From Nonomuraea sp. MG754425 (GTDB lineage Bacteria > Actinomycetota > Actinomycetes > Streptosporangiales > Streptosporangiaceae), in contig NZ_SSXE01000094.1 in the NCBI RefSeq assembly GCF_021699195.1, positions 1-36,486 on the forward strand: a stretch of 36,486 nucleotides of DNA. The letters run 5' to 3'. The notes beneath the pieces are model-generated. The model saw nothing but the letters and a program-made list of their open reading frames with translations, ran no database searches and was not told where the DNA came from. Positions within the stretch are counted from its first letter, which is position 1; each line of letters starts with the position of its first letter. The position numbers were made by a program, and so were the translations under genes. This document shows, piece by piece, positions 1 through 8,443 of the stretch.

Positions 1-81
1 GCCGTACGCGCTCCCGTCTCCTGAGTCCGGAGCTCGCGTACTCCACACAAAGCCCTCGCAGGGCCACGACCTGGGCGGATG

Positions 82-393
82 TAATTATCGGCAGGCGCAC
101 TGCCGCCGATCCGGCTGCACGACCTACGGCACTGCGCGGCCACGCTCGCCTACGCCGCCGGGGCCGACACGAAGATGGTGTCCTCGATGCTGCACCACAG
201 TTCCACCAATTTGACCGAGAACACATACACGACGGTGCTTCCGGAGCTTGCGCACGCCGCCGCCGAGGCGAGCGTCGCGATCGTCCCGAGGGCGGTCTCC
301 CGAACTGGCGGTCTCCCCTCGGTCTCCCAAGAGGAGCCCGGCGACCCTGCGGATTCCGGGAGAGAGATAAAAGCCCTGGTCGGAAAGGTGAAG
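82..393 (+). pseudogene. Tyrosine integrase, C-terminal remnant
   Basis: Frame 1 reads the C-terminal catalytic part of a tyrosine recombinase: the motif LPPIRLHDLRH (the HxxR pair), a degenerate LHHSS box (normally LGHAS), and TYTTVLPELAHAAAEA with the tyrosine nucleophile. Upstream in this frame there are stops at 22-24 and 79-81, so the rest of the enzyme is missing or frameshifted. The fragment is clearly related to, but not identical with, the intact integrase at 18231-19523 (LPPVRLHDLRHGAAS, TYTSVLPELHHEAAEA). The reading frame continues through the attachment repeat to a stop at 511-513, so its last 40 or so residues are encoded by att and island DNA. I read it as the remains of the integrase of an older element on the left. 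A window-edge artefact cannot explain the in-frame stops. Confidence 0.8.
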
Positions 394-440
394 AGTGGTA
401 GGGCGCCCGGGGCTCGAACCCGGAACCTACGGATTAAAAG
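393..440 (-). repeat. Attachment site 1 (tRNA-Lys 3' end repeat)
   Basis: This 48-bp sequence is repeated perfectly at 19629-19676. Read on the minus strand it is CTTTTAATC (a Lys TTT anticodon loop), then a T arm (CCGGG stem, TTCGAGC loop, CCCGG stem), then GCGCCCT-A-CCA, which is an acceptor 3' strand, discriminator base and encoded CCA. No 5' half of a tRNA follows at 441 onward, so this is a truncated tRNA copy of the kind left by site-specific integration. It lies just after an integrase C-terminus. It is the left boundary of the 19.2-kb island. Confidence 0.88.
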
Positions 441-670
441 TCGACAGATATTATGCCAGCCCATGCCAACTTGTATCTCAATGTATTACGCTGTCCATAA
501 ATGCCGTTGCTGAAAATGTCCAAGAATGCCGTCCGGTGATATGCCGTATCGGGCGCCGAAGAGCATCCGACGAGCAACCGTAGGATGGATGGCATCCCTT
601 GACCGTTTCTATTTGCGTTCAATTTGCGAACTGACGTCTTGTATGAATGATCTCCGCATCAGTGACATCA
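441..670. other. Non-coding left end of island 1
   Basis: About 230 bp of lower-GC DNA with no convincing gene, between the attachment repeat and the end of jetD. Part of it (about 541-630) resembles sequence lying the same side of the second attachment repeat (about 19681-19790): both contain a GTATCG-GG-CCGAAGAGCAT block followed by CGAGCA, GATGGCAT, CTTGACC and TTCAATT in the same order. It may hold integrase arm-binding or excision sites. I saw no strong terminator for the jet operon here. Confidence 0.5.
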
Positions 671-1747
671 TCATAGATCGTCACGCCACGAATCATCATG
701 GCGCAAAAGCACCGCTCCCGTGGCCTCCTGCGGCAGCCGATGTCCTGCGGTGATGACGCCGGCCGCTTGGCCGCGGACGGCCTCGGGAAGCCAGGCGACG
801 CGTCGTTCGGCGACAATCGGATCGGTCTTCTTCGGCGCCGGTCCTCGGACGTCCTGGCCGACAAGAAGGCGGTAGAGGTCCGCGGCGGGACGGACCGGTG
901 GAAGTCCCAGCGCCGCGGCAGTTACGTTGGCCCGCTGCGGGATGGTCAGCCCGTCCTCGTCAAGGTCGCCGTAATAGGCGATGTCGGTCACGCCGGCCAG
1001 CCTGCTGATCCGGGCGACGGATGCCTCGAAGGCGTGGCCGCCGCCGAACGCCACGTATCCGACCTGTCCGCTGCAGTGCTGCAGCAGCGTGCTGAGAGTG
1101 GTGAAAGTGTCGCTGTTCTCGATCGCCAGGACGATGCCGCCCGCGCCGACGCGTTCGTACGCCAAGGGCGGAGGGATGCGCTCGGTGGCCAGAGTGCCCA
1201 GGGTGAGGCGGCCAGGTGCGAACAAGGTGGTGGCCGTGAGCGCGTCGAGCCGCTTCTCGTCACCGAAGATCTCCAGGGAGCGCTCGCGCATCGGAACGAC
1301 GGTCCGCCGTTCGTCGTCCCCGTCGGTGTCGCGCAGCCACCGGTTGACCGCCTTGAGGACATCGAGCTGCGCCGAGGACAGCGAGTCCGCGCCGACCCAG
1401 GCGAGCTCACGACGCCAGACCGTCGGCGACGGCGCGCGGGAGTGCCGGATGTCCTGCTTCGGGTGCGGCGGCAGGCGGAGCCAGCGCGGGAGCGGTGGGA
1501 GCGCGTCATCCCACCCGTTGCGGCCTCGCGGCAGTTCTGCAAGGTGATGGTCGGCGAGCTCATCCAAGAGTGCGGACAGGACGGGGCGACCCTGGGTGGT
1601 CCCCGCCGTTCCAGGGCAGGCGGTGACGAAAGCCGCGAGGATCCCGGCCTGCTCGACGCGGCGCTCCGCCATCGCGTTCAGGGTGGCCGACAGAATAGCC
1701 GCCGATTGCGAGAGCGGCCGCACGTCGGCCTCCTCACCGTCGCTCAC
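671..1747 (-). CDS. jetD: JetD-like Toprim nuclease (Wadjet)
   Basis: 358 aa. JetD is the nuclease of Wadjet, a condensin-like defence complex that recognises and cuts closed circular plasmid DNA. The sequence fits the DUF3322/DUF2220 layout: an N-terminal helical part, the family-typical stretch RSLEIFGDEKRLD near residues 156-168, then a Toprim-like C-terminus with a catalytic glutamate in LAIENSDTF (E210), the glycine-rich FGGGHAFE (about 234-241) and the metal-binding DLD in YYGDLDEDGL (D261, D263). It is the last gene of the minus-strand operon, and its ATG overlaps the jetC stop by four bases (ATGA). The family assignment rests on motifs and on gene order; the Wadjet subtype was not determined. 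Confidence 0.82.
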   Translation of the reverse strand: MSDGEEADVRPLSQSAAILSATLNAMAERRVEQAGILAAFVTACPGTAGTTQGRPVLSALLDELADHHLAELPRGRNGWDDALPPLPRWLRLPPHPKQDIRHSRAPSPTVWRRELAWVGADSLSSAQLDVLKAVNRWLRDTDGDDERRTVVPMRERSLEIFGDEKRLDALTATTLFAPGRLTLGTLATERIPPPLAYERVGAGGIVLAIENSDTFTTLSTLLQHCSGQVGYVAFGGGHAFEASVARISRLAGVTDIAYYGDLDEDGLTIPQRANVTAAALGLPPVRPAADLYRLLVGQDVRGPAPKKTDPIVAERRVAWLPEAVRGQAAGVITAGHRLPQEATGAVLLRHDDSWRDDL

Positions 1748-4700
1748 TGGTCGTCGCCTTCCTCCTGTGTTTCGTCGTTGGTTTCGTGCTCGCGCGGTTT
1801 CACCAGCAGCCGCGCGGCGGAGATCCGGCCGGTGACGTGCAAGTGCCCTATCCCTGTACGCTGGTCGGCCTCATTTCGCAGCCGAATACACAGCGGGAAA
1901 GTAGCCAGTACTCGGTCTTCCATGTTCCCTGTGGTGTAGAGCAGCTGGACGCCGAGCGCCATGGCCATGTTCATCTGCAGGCTCAGGAGGTAGTCGGCGC
2001 TGGCCTTGCCGATTGGGTTGTCCAGGATCAGCATCCCGCCCAACCGGCTGCCGGTGCGGGCTCCCGTGCGTGTGCTGCTGCGCAGGGCGGCCAGCGTGCA
2101 GTACAGCATGATCGCGCCGGTGAGCTCCTGCCCGCCGGAGAAGATCTTGCCCATCTCGCTGATTGACGCGTACTCGGCACGGCCTGCGGCGTCGGGCTTG
2201 AGGATCTCCACTTTGAAGTCACGCGGCACCGCGGCCCCGACGCAGCGCAGCACGAGGTCTCGGCCTGCCTGGTTCGGCTGAGTGCGAGCGTTCTCGTCCA
2301 GGGCTTCGGCGATTCGCACGACTAGAGTCTGCGGCTCCGGCTTGGCGAAGCCGATCTTCAGAATCCGGCGACCGGCCCATACCCCGGCGCTCTCGGGCAG
2401 CCGCGACAGCCGCTCAGCCTTCTCCAGCAGAGCCAATGCCTCGCTGGTGTGATGCTTCAGCTGGTCGATGAGCAGTTTCCGATGGCGGTCCGAGTCCTCC
2501 AGATCGGTGCTCAGGCTCGCCGCCCGCCCGGTGAGCTCGGCTGCCCATTCCCCGGCGCGTACGGTCAGCGATACCTTGTCGATCTCGGTGACCTGCTTGT
2601 AGATCGGCGCTTTGAGCTTGCCGAACCGGTTCTGGTTGGCGGTTTCGCGGAAGTCGATGACCGCGTCGTCCACGGCTCGGTCTACATCCCGAAGGTGATC
2701 GGACGCTTTGCTGTATGCCTCGGTTGCCTTGTCCGCGGCCTGCTGCGCCTCGTCGGCGGTTCCCGCGAACGGTCCTGAGACGGGCGGGAGGTCCAGCTTG
2801 CGGACGGCGGAAGCGAGGCCGCGCTGGACGACGGCCATCTCGCGGGCCGCGGCCTCAGCACGGTGGAGCTTGCGCTCAGCGGCCAGCTTCAGCTCGGACG
2901 CCGCCTTGAGCAGCTCATCGGCCTCGGCGAGTACTCCGGTGGCCCGTTCAGTGAGCGACACGCCTTCGTCGAAGCTCGATGGCGTCCAGTCGTCGTCAAG
3001 GTTGGTCCATGGCGCTCCGTTGCGCTGGCCTGCCGAGGATGTCTCAGCCTGGAGGTGGATAACCTGCTCGTTCAGCTTGCCGTACTCGGCTTCCAGAGCT
3101 GTCACCGCGCGATCGAGTCTCCGCTTCGCGGCCTCGAGAGACGCGGAGCTTCCCGCGTCCGGGGACACGGCCAGCGCTTCGGCTCGAGCTCGGATGGCGG
3201 CCGGTTCGTCGAGCAGCTCCGCCTCTAGAGAGGAGGTCTCCCGCTGCGCGTCATCGACGCGCTGCCGCAGGTCCTGGCCCACCTCCACAGCGATGAAGGC
3301 GGCTTCAGCCTGCTCGTAGGAAATCTCCAGCGCGGCGAGATCGGCTTCGTCCGTGACTTGGCCGAACGGCTCGTTGCCGTATACGACCTTCTTGAGCCGG
3401 TCGGAGTACGCGGCGGCGTCGCGGCGGAACGACTCGGCTTGCACCGCGTATTCGGTGGCTCGGTCGCGCGACCGCTCGGCTTCCTCACGGAACTCCTGGG
3501 CCGCCTCACGATGTCCTGCGGCCTCTGCTTCGAGCTTGGCGATCTCCTGACGATTCTTGCCAGCTGCGGTGGCCTCTGCCGCGAGCCGCTCGAAGGATTC
3601 TGCGGTACGGACGTCATCAGTAGCGGCCTTTTCAGCCTCCGCCACCACCTGGGCGTGCTGGTCGAGAGCGTCAGCGGCTCGTGCGTGCCTCTCGCGGGCA
3701 GCGTCGAGCAGGGACTTGGCCTCGGCTGCGGCGACCGACGCCGCTTGTGCCGCCGAGCGCAAGCGCTCCGCGTCACCTGCCGGATGCTCGCGAAGCCACT
3801 CACCGAGCCTGTGGTTGAGCTCAAATGCCGCTTTCCGGAGCTCAGCGAGTTCGTGGAGCGTGGAGGCTCGGCCCTGGATACGGACCCGTGCCTGCTCACG
3901 CAGCGCGGCGGCGGCCTCCGGATCGTGCAAAGCGGGTGTCGGCTCTACGACGAACCCGATGCCCACCTCCTCTGTACTCCCCTCGAACGACGCGTTGGTG
4001 GCGACAAGCACCGCTGCCGGCGGCAGCGGGCGTGCTTCGGCGAGCACCGCCCGCGCCTTGTCCAGGGTCAGCTGGTCGGCCACGACGATGCCGTCGACCA
4101 AAGCGGGGCGGGCTTGGATGATTTCGGCATGCAGGCGAGGATTGACCAGTTGCTCCAGCGCTCGCCAGCCCGCTGTCGCGGCGATCTCATGGTCTGCCAG
4201 TACCCGCAACAGGTCCTCGACCGCCTGGCGCGGCGGCATGAGCGCCTCGTCCTCGGCGATCAGCGCTTCGATCAGCCGCTGGTCCGCCTTGTTGTCGGCG
4301 GTCAGCGTGTCCAGCCGGTCCTCGGTCGATCTCTGCCGCGCGGTGGCCAGGTTGCCGAGCGCGGAGGCGTTCGTCTCCAGCCACAGGGTGGGATCGCCGC
4401 CGGGAACCTCCTCGTCGTTACCGAGTTCGGCGAGTTCGCGCAACAACGTCTCCGCGGTGAGCTCCCCTGCCACGCCTTCCATGCCCTCGACCGTTCGGAC
4501 CGCGGCCTCGACTGCCTGGCGCGCCTCCATCTCGGGCTCGAGCAGCCGGCGCGCGGTCTCCTCGAGCGCGCGGATCTCCAGCTTGAGCTGCTTGTCGGCT
4601 TCACGATGCCGCGCTGCCCTGGTCGTGCTCTCCTTTGCTTTGGCGCGTAGTCGGGCATCGGCTTCACGGACGCTCTCGCCTTCCTCCAAGATGCCCTGCT

Positions 4701-6168
4701 CCCGCGCGGCCTCCACGCGGCGATCCACCTCCTCGACCTGCCTGGCCAGCAGTTCGGCGCGGACGGTGTTCGAGGTGGCCTGTCGTTCGTCCTCGCCCGC
4801 GCGGCGGTCTGCTATTGCTGCGTCCGCCTTGTCCTTCGCACTCTTGACTGCCAGGTCGTCCCCCTGCGCAGCGCAACGCTGTGCGGCACGGTGAAGGGCG
4901 CTTCCGAATGTGGCCCCGGCACGGTCGCGGCGGAGCCGTGCGACTCCCGCGGCCTGCTCGGCGGCGTCCAGCAGTTCGCTTGCGACCTTGTACTTCTCGC
5001 GTGCGGTGGCGGCCTTCAGCAGCTTGGGGACCAGCGTCCAAGCGGCCAGTTCGGTGCGGTCATCAGCAAGCTGTCGCTCGGCCTCCTGAGCCTTGACGCG
5101 CGCCTCGTCACGGCGTAGGGCCAGGGTCCTGCGCCGCACTTCCTTGTGGATCAGGTCTGCCTGGTCGCAGGCCTGCTGCCGTACCTCGGCGTTCTGCTTC
5201 GCGGTCTTCACATCTGCCTGGTGGGCTGGCAGCGCGTCCTCGGTGCGCTGGACGGTCTCCTTTAGCTCAGCCGCGAGCCGTGCCAGGGCCGCTGCTGAGG
5301 TCTGGGCCTCCTTGGCCGCCGCGACCTGCTCGGCACGCCGCGCGGCGAGGCGATGCGCAACTGCCGCAGTGGCGGTGGAGAAGTCGCGGTCCAGCAGCAG
5401 CTGCTCGCGTCGTCCGATGTTGCCGGAGTATTTGGCGAAGGCGTTGCCCAGCTCGGTGTAGTTCTCCGCGTCCAGCGCCTTGCTCAGCAGCCACTCGACG
5501 AACTGGCGGCCGGTGGTGGTCTTGAACGCCTCGGCCGCGTCGCCCTCGTCGACGTTCATCGCCTGTTGTACTGCGAACAGGTCCGGTTCCAGGCCGAGCC
5601 GACGCAGATGGTTTTCCCATTCGCCCTGCCGCTTCTCGATCTCCACGTGCAGCGACTTGTCGGCAGCGTCCAGGCGCTTGAGCGCGTCGTGGAAGGCGTT
5701 CATTGGGAGCCGCCGTCGGCCTTCGGCGAATGGCAGGCTGGCTAGGGTCGTATCTTCGCCGGGGTTGAAGGAGTAGAACAGCCGGTCGAGCTTGCCGTCC
5801 GCGAGGGGGGACAGCGCCTGGCCGGTCACCAGCGTCTCACCGGTGCGGACATTCACCCATTCCAGCACCACGTGGGAGGGCGCTGCCGCGGACACCACGT
5901 AGGCGCGCAACGCCTCACGGCCTTTACGGGACTGGCGTTCGGGAAGCACTGTGGACAGCAGCATCCGGATGAACACGGACTTGCCGCCGCCGTTCTCCAG
6001 CACCAGCAGGGTTGCCGGAGCCGGGCGCCGGAACAACTGTCCGGGCGACTGGATCAGGGTACGGGCTGCGATCGGCGGGCCGCCGTCGGACAGGTCCAGC
6101 ACAACATCGTCGTAGCGGGCGCTGCTTGGGCCGATGTTGTAGAGACGGACGCGGTTCAGCTCATACAT
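1744..6168 (-). CDS. jetC: JetC-like SMC/MukB-type ATPase (Wadjet)
   Basis: 1474 aa. This is the motor of the Wadjet complex, related to MukB/MksB, which extrudes DNA loops using ATP. The N-terminal head has Walker A ENGGGKS (G60-S64). The middle about 1000 residues are Ala/Glu/Arg-rich heptad-like coiled coil interrupted by a hinge-like part. The C-terminal head has the ABC signature FSGGQ (about 1343-1347) and Walker B MLILDNP (D near 1383). The residue after the Walker B aspartate is Asn where most ABC ATPases have Glu, which is odd. I chose the ATG at 6168 (MYELNRVRLYNIGP): it is 7 bases after the jetB stop, starts directly at the ATPase fold, and removes a 154-residue upstream extension that is a shadow of jetB. 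Confidence 0.85.
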   Translation of the reverse strand: MYELNRVRLYNIGPSSARYDDVVLDLSDGGPPIAARTLIQSPGQLFRRPAPATLLVLENGGGKSVFIRMLLSTVLPERQSRKGREALRAYVVSAAAPSHVVLEWVNVRTGETLVTGQALSPLADGKLDRLFYSFNPGEDTTLASLPFAEGRRRLPMNAFHDALKRLDAADKSLHVEIEKRQGEWENHLRRLGLEPDLFAVQQAMNVDEGDAAEAFKTTTGRQFVEWLLSKALDAENYTELGNAFAKYSGNIGRREQLLLDRDFSTATAAVAHRLAARRAEQVAAAKEAQTSAAALARLAAELKETVQRTEDALPAHQADVKTAKQNAEVRQQACDQADLIHKEVRRRTLALRRDEARVKAQEAERQLADDRTELAAWTLVPKLLKAATAREKYKVASELLDAAEQAAGVARLRRDRAGATFGSALHRAAQRCAAQGDDLAVKSAKDKADAAIADRRAGEDERQATSNTVRAELLARQVEEVDRRVEAAREQGILEEGESVREADARLRAKAKESTTRAARHREADKQLKLEIRALEETARRLLEPEMEARQAVEAAVRTVEGMEGVAGELTAETLLRELAELGNDEEVPGGDPTLWLETNASALGNLATARQRSTEDRLDTLTADNKADQRLIEALIAEDEALMPPRQAVEDLLRVLADHEIAATAGWRALEQLVNPRLHAEIIQARPALVDGIVVADQLTLDKARAVLAEARPLPPAAVLVATNASFEGSTEEVGIGFVVEPTPALHDPEAAAALREQARVRIQGRASTLHELAELRKAAFELNHRLGEWLREHPAGDAERLRSAAQAASVAAAEAKSLLDAARERHARAADALDQHAQVVAEAEKAATDDVRTAESFERLAAEATAAGKNRQEIAKLEAEAAGHREAAQEFREEAERSRDRATEYAVQAESFRRDAAAYSDRLKKVVYGNEPFGQVTDEADLAALEISYEQAEAAFIAVEVGQDLRQRVDDAQRETSSLEAELLDEPAAIRARAEALAVSPDAGSSASLEAAKRRLDRAVTALEAEYGKLNEQVIHLQAETSSAGQRNGAPWTNLDDDWTPSSFDEGVSLTERATGVLAEADELLKAASELKLAAERKLHRAEAAAREMAVVQRGLASAVRKLDLPPVSGPFAGTADEAQQAADKATEAYSKASDHLRDVDRAVDDAVIDFRETANQNRFGKLKAPIYKQVTEIDKVSLTVRAGEWAAELTGRAASLSTDLEDSDRHRKLLIDQLKHHTSEALALLEKAERLSRLPESAGVWAGRRILKIGFAKPEPQTLVVRIAEALDENARTQPNQAGRDLVLRCVGAAVPRDFKVEILKPDAAGRAEYASISEMGKIFSGGQELTGAIMLYCTLAALRSSTRTGARTGSRLGGMLILDNPIGKASADYLLSLQMNMAMALGVQLLYTTGNMEDRVLATFPLCIRLRNEADQRTGIGHLHVTGRISAARLLVKPREHETNDETQEEGDDQ

Positions 6169-6175
6169 CGCTGGA

Positions 6176-6967
6176 TCAACTTCCTGACTCGGTCGAAGCG
6201 GGGGGCTCGTCACCCGGGCTGTTGTACGTTGGCTTGCCGTCCAGACCGACGGCGATCCCGAGCGCGGCCAGTTCGCCGAGCATCTGCTGGCCGGCCAGTT
6301 CTCGTACCTGGATCTGGTATCGGGCCGTGGTGGTGTAGGTGCCGCCGTTCTCGTTGCCGGCGCGCCGTAGCATGCCGTTGTCGGCCAGGTACTCGGCGAC
6401 GCGCTTGGTGATCGCGTGTCTGCTCTTGGGATGGGCTCGAGCGTCTCCGGTGGGAGCCACCGGGTTGCGCCGCTGGTGGTAGCGCCATAGCTGTACGAGA
6501 TCCGGCTGACCGGCTGGGACTCCGTCGTCCTCGCCGGTCTCGGCCGCCCGGTGTTCCAGCTCTTTGGCCGCCTGGTCGACCATCTCGTCGACGTGACGGA
6601 TCGTGACCCGGCCGACATGGGCCTCGTCATCGAGATCTTCTGGCCGGTAGTAGGCGAGCGCGGCGATGGCCAGGTGCGCCAGCGCCGCGATCGGGCGATC
6701 GGCGACCTGTTTGATGTGGTCGGCGACGCTGGCGGCGAACTGCGTCTCAGGTGTAGTCCCGAACACGAGCCCGGCCCGTGGGTCGACCGCGATAACGGTC
6801 AGGTCGAAGCCGCGCGCAGCGGCGTGCAGCAGTCGGGCGAACGCGGCGTCTACACGGTAGCGGCCCACCAGCGTGGCGTACTCGGCGTTGCGCCGGTGCG
6901 TCAGCCCGGACTGAAATCCGAAGGCGAGCAGCCTGCAGGCCGCAGCCAGGTCCTCGAAGTCGCTCAT
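6176..6967 (-). CDS. jetB: JetB-like MukE-type subunit (Wadjet)
   Basis: 263 aa. By size and position this matches JetB (DUF4194, the MukE/MksE-like winged-helix subunit that binds the kleisin and SMC heads). A winged-helix-like stretch lies near residues 180-235 (SRHAITKRVAEYLADNGML, then YTTTARYQIQVREL), and the C-terminal tail is acidic and Pro/Ser-rich. There are no catalytic motifs, as expected for a structural subunit. Its ATG overlaps the jetA stop by four bases and its stop is 7 bases before jetC, so all three should be co-translated. The identification leans on order between jetA and jetC; a profile search with DUF4194 would decide it. Confidence 0.72.
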   Translation of the reverse strand: MSDFEDLAAACRLLAFGFQSGLTHRRNAEYATLVGRYRVDAAFARLLHAAARGFDLTVIAVDPRAGLVFGTTPETQFAASVADHIKQVADRPIAALAHLAIAALAYYRPEDLDDEAHVGRVTIRHVDEMVDQAAKELEHRAAETGEDDGVPAGQPDLVQLWRYHQRRNPVAPTGDARAHPKSRHAITKRVAEYLADNGMLRRAGNENGGTYTTTARYQIQVRELAGQQMLGELAALGIAVGLDGKPTYNSPGDEPPASTESGS

Positions 6968-8415
6968 GCTTCTCCCTCCAGACCGTTCACGATCGGGCTA
7001 CGTACGACCAGCAGGTCATTTCCGGCGAAGACCTCGTCGTCTAGTTCCTCGTTGTCCGCCAGCGCGGCCAGCGTCGTACGGTGCTCGGCGTCGTGGCGTG
7101 GCGCCCCGAACAGACCCAGCACCTGCAAAGCCAGCAGGTGGTCGGTATTGCAGGAACCGGGACGGCGTGCCGCCTTCAGCAGTGCGGACAGCCGGATGCC
7201 GTCGGCACGTGCCAGCAGCGATTCGACGGCTGTGTACTGGTCGTCGGAGAACACCGGGGCGTCCTCGGCTCCGCCGAACTCTGGCTCGATGATCAGGCCG
7301 TCTTCGCTGTCCTGCTCGTCAGGCAACGTCATCAGACCTGTGATCAAGTCCGGGAGGTAGACGACCGCGGGCCGCCGCGGTGGCGTCGCCGCGCCGGCGA
7401 ACCCCTCCAGCAGCGGAAAGGCCTGCCGTAGTGACAGCTCTAGGACCGGGTCCAGCAGCTGGTGTGCGAGATCGACGTAAGACCGGCTCGGCGGCGGTAC
7501 GAAGATCTGCCGCTCCTGTTCCGCGCGAAACTTCTCGCCTACCTCTTGGAGGTTCGCCTGCAACGTCGCGTGCCTGCGCAGGCACTTCTCGAGAATCGCG
7601 ATCAGCTCGGCGGCCTGAGCCGGTGTGGCTTCCTCCGTGCTGTTGTCCATCATCCGGACCAAGTTGTCCTTGATGACGCTCTCGGCGTTGATGCGGTCCT
7701 CGATGTGCTCCAGCGCCTCCGTCTGGATCCGTCGGACGTCACGGACCCAGTCCACCGAGCGCACGTCCCTGCGCATCCCCTCCAGCCGAGTACGGATGTA
7801 TTCGGCATACTGCACCGTGCGGCGCAACGCCATCTCCGCTGCGCGGTGGGCGTCGGCCAGCCGTCCGCGCCTCACGAGCGCCTCCAGCTTGGCATCCGCC
7901 GCGACCTGCTCGGAAGCGATGTCGATGTCCACCGCGCCGACCAGCATCGCGATCGCCTCGTTGGAAGCGCGAAGTCGTGGCCGTCCGTCGGGGCCGACGA
8001 CTTCGCGCAATAGCTTGAAGGAGAACTCGTGCGAGACGTACGTGCCGTCCAGTACGAGGCCGTACATGTGGCTGAAGTCGCGATCAACCGTGCCGACGTT
8101 CACTAGGCTGTCCAGGATCCAGCGCGCCACATCGGTGTGTTCGTCGAGGCCGCGGGCGGGCATCTGGAGCTCCGCTACCCGTATCACCGCCGTCACGACG
8201 TCCTCGTGGCGGGCGCCGTCTTCGAAGTCCATCTTCAGCGTGACGGTGTCGATGGCTGTGAGCGCCAGCTCCTCCATCTGGTACCCGCCCCAGTCCCGCG
8301 ACGTGAGCAGAGGCTTGCGGCGTTCCAGGTCGAGGACCGGATCGGCGACGGCCAGCGCCTTCACCCGCGTGGCCAGACCCAGCGTGTCCCGGCTGGGCCT
8401 GTGCGCTTCTGACAT
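6964..8415 (-). CDS. jetA: JetA-like kleisin/MukF-type subunit (Wadjet)
   Basis: 483 aa, close to the size of JetA (DUF3375, MukF/MksF-like kleisin), which bridges the SMC heads. It is largely helical. It has an N-terminal part with MEELALTAIDTVTLKMDFE, a central region rich in Arg/Glu/Ala helices (about 170-310) that could form the kleisin neck contact, and an acidic C-terminal segment (DEQDSEDGLIIEPEFGGAED) before a final helical part. No enzyme motif is seen. Start: ATG at 8415 has a strong ribosome site (GGGAGG, 7 bases spacing). It begins 28 bases after the sbcC stop, so it belongs to the same transcript, and overlaps jetB by ATGA. Confidence 0.72.
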   Translation of the reverse strand: MSEAHRPSRDTLGLATRVKALAVADPVLDLERRKPLLTSRDWGGYQMEELALTAIDTVTLKMDFEDGARHEDVVTAVIRVAELQMPARGLDEHTDVARWILDSLVNVGTVDRDFSHMYGLVLDGTYVSHEFSFKLLREVVGPDGRPRLRASNEAIAMLVGAVDIDIASEQVAADAKLEALVRRGRLADAHRAAEMALRRTVQYAEYIRTRLEGMRRDVRSVDWVRDVRRIQTEALEHIEDRINAESVIKDNLVRMMDNSTEEATPAQAAELIAILEKCLRRHATLQANLQEVGEKFRAEQERQIFVPPPSRSYVDLAHQLLDPVLELSLRQAFPLLEGFAGAATPPRRPAVVYLPDLITGLMTLPDEQDSEDGLIIEPEFGGAEDAPVFSDDQYTAVESLLARADGIRLSALLKAARRPGSCNTDHLLALQVLGLFGAPRHDAEHRTTLAALADNEELDDEVFAGNDLLVVRSPIVNGLEGEA

Positions 8416-8443
8416 GAGGTTTCCTCCCTTCCTCTCCGGCCAG

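Noticed and set aside
393..440. Complete tRNA-Lys gene
   Set aside because: Only the anticodon loop to CCA part is present in both copies; no D arm or 5' acceptor strand follows.
698..1939. Long plus-strand frame opposite jetD
   Set aside because: Antisense shadow caused by GC-rich codon bias; the minus frame has clear Toprim motifs and operon overlaps.
3358..4894. Long plus-strand frames opposite jetC
   Set aside because: Low-complexity Ser/Arg/Ala translations typical of antisense of a coiled coil; no motifs or ribosome sites.
6169..6630. N-terminal extension of jetC frame
   Set aside because: Composition is an out-of-frame shadow of jetB; the SMC head begins at 6168.
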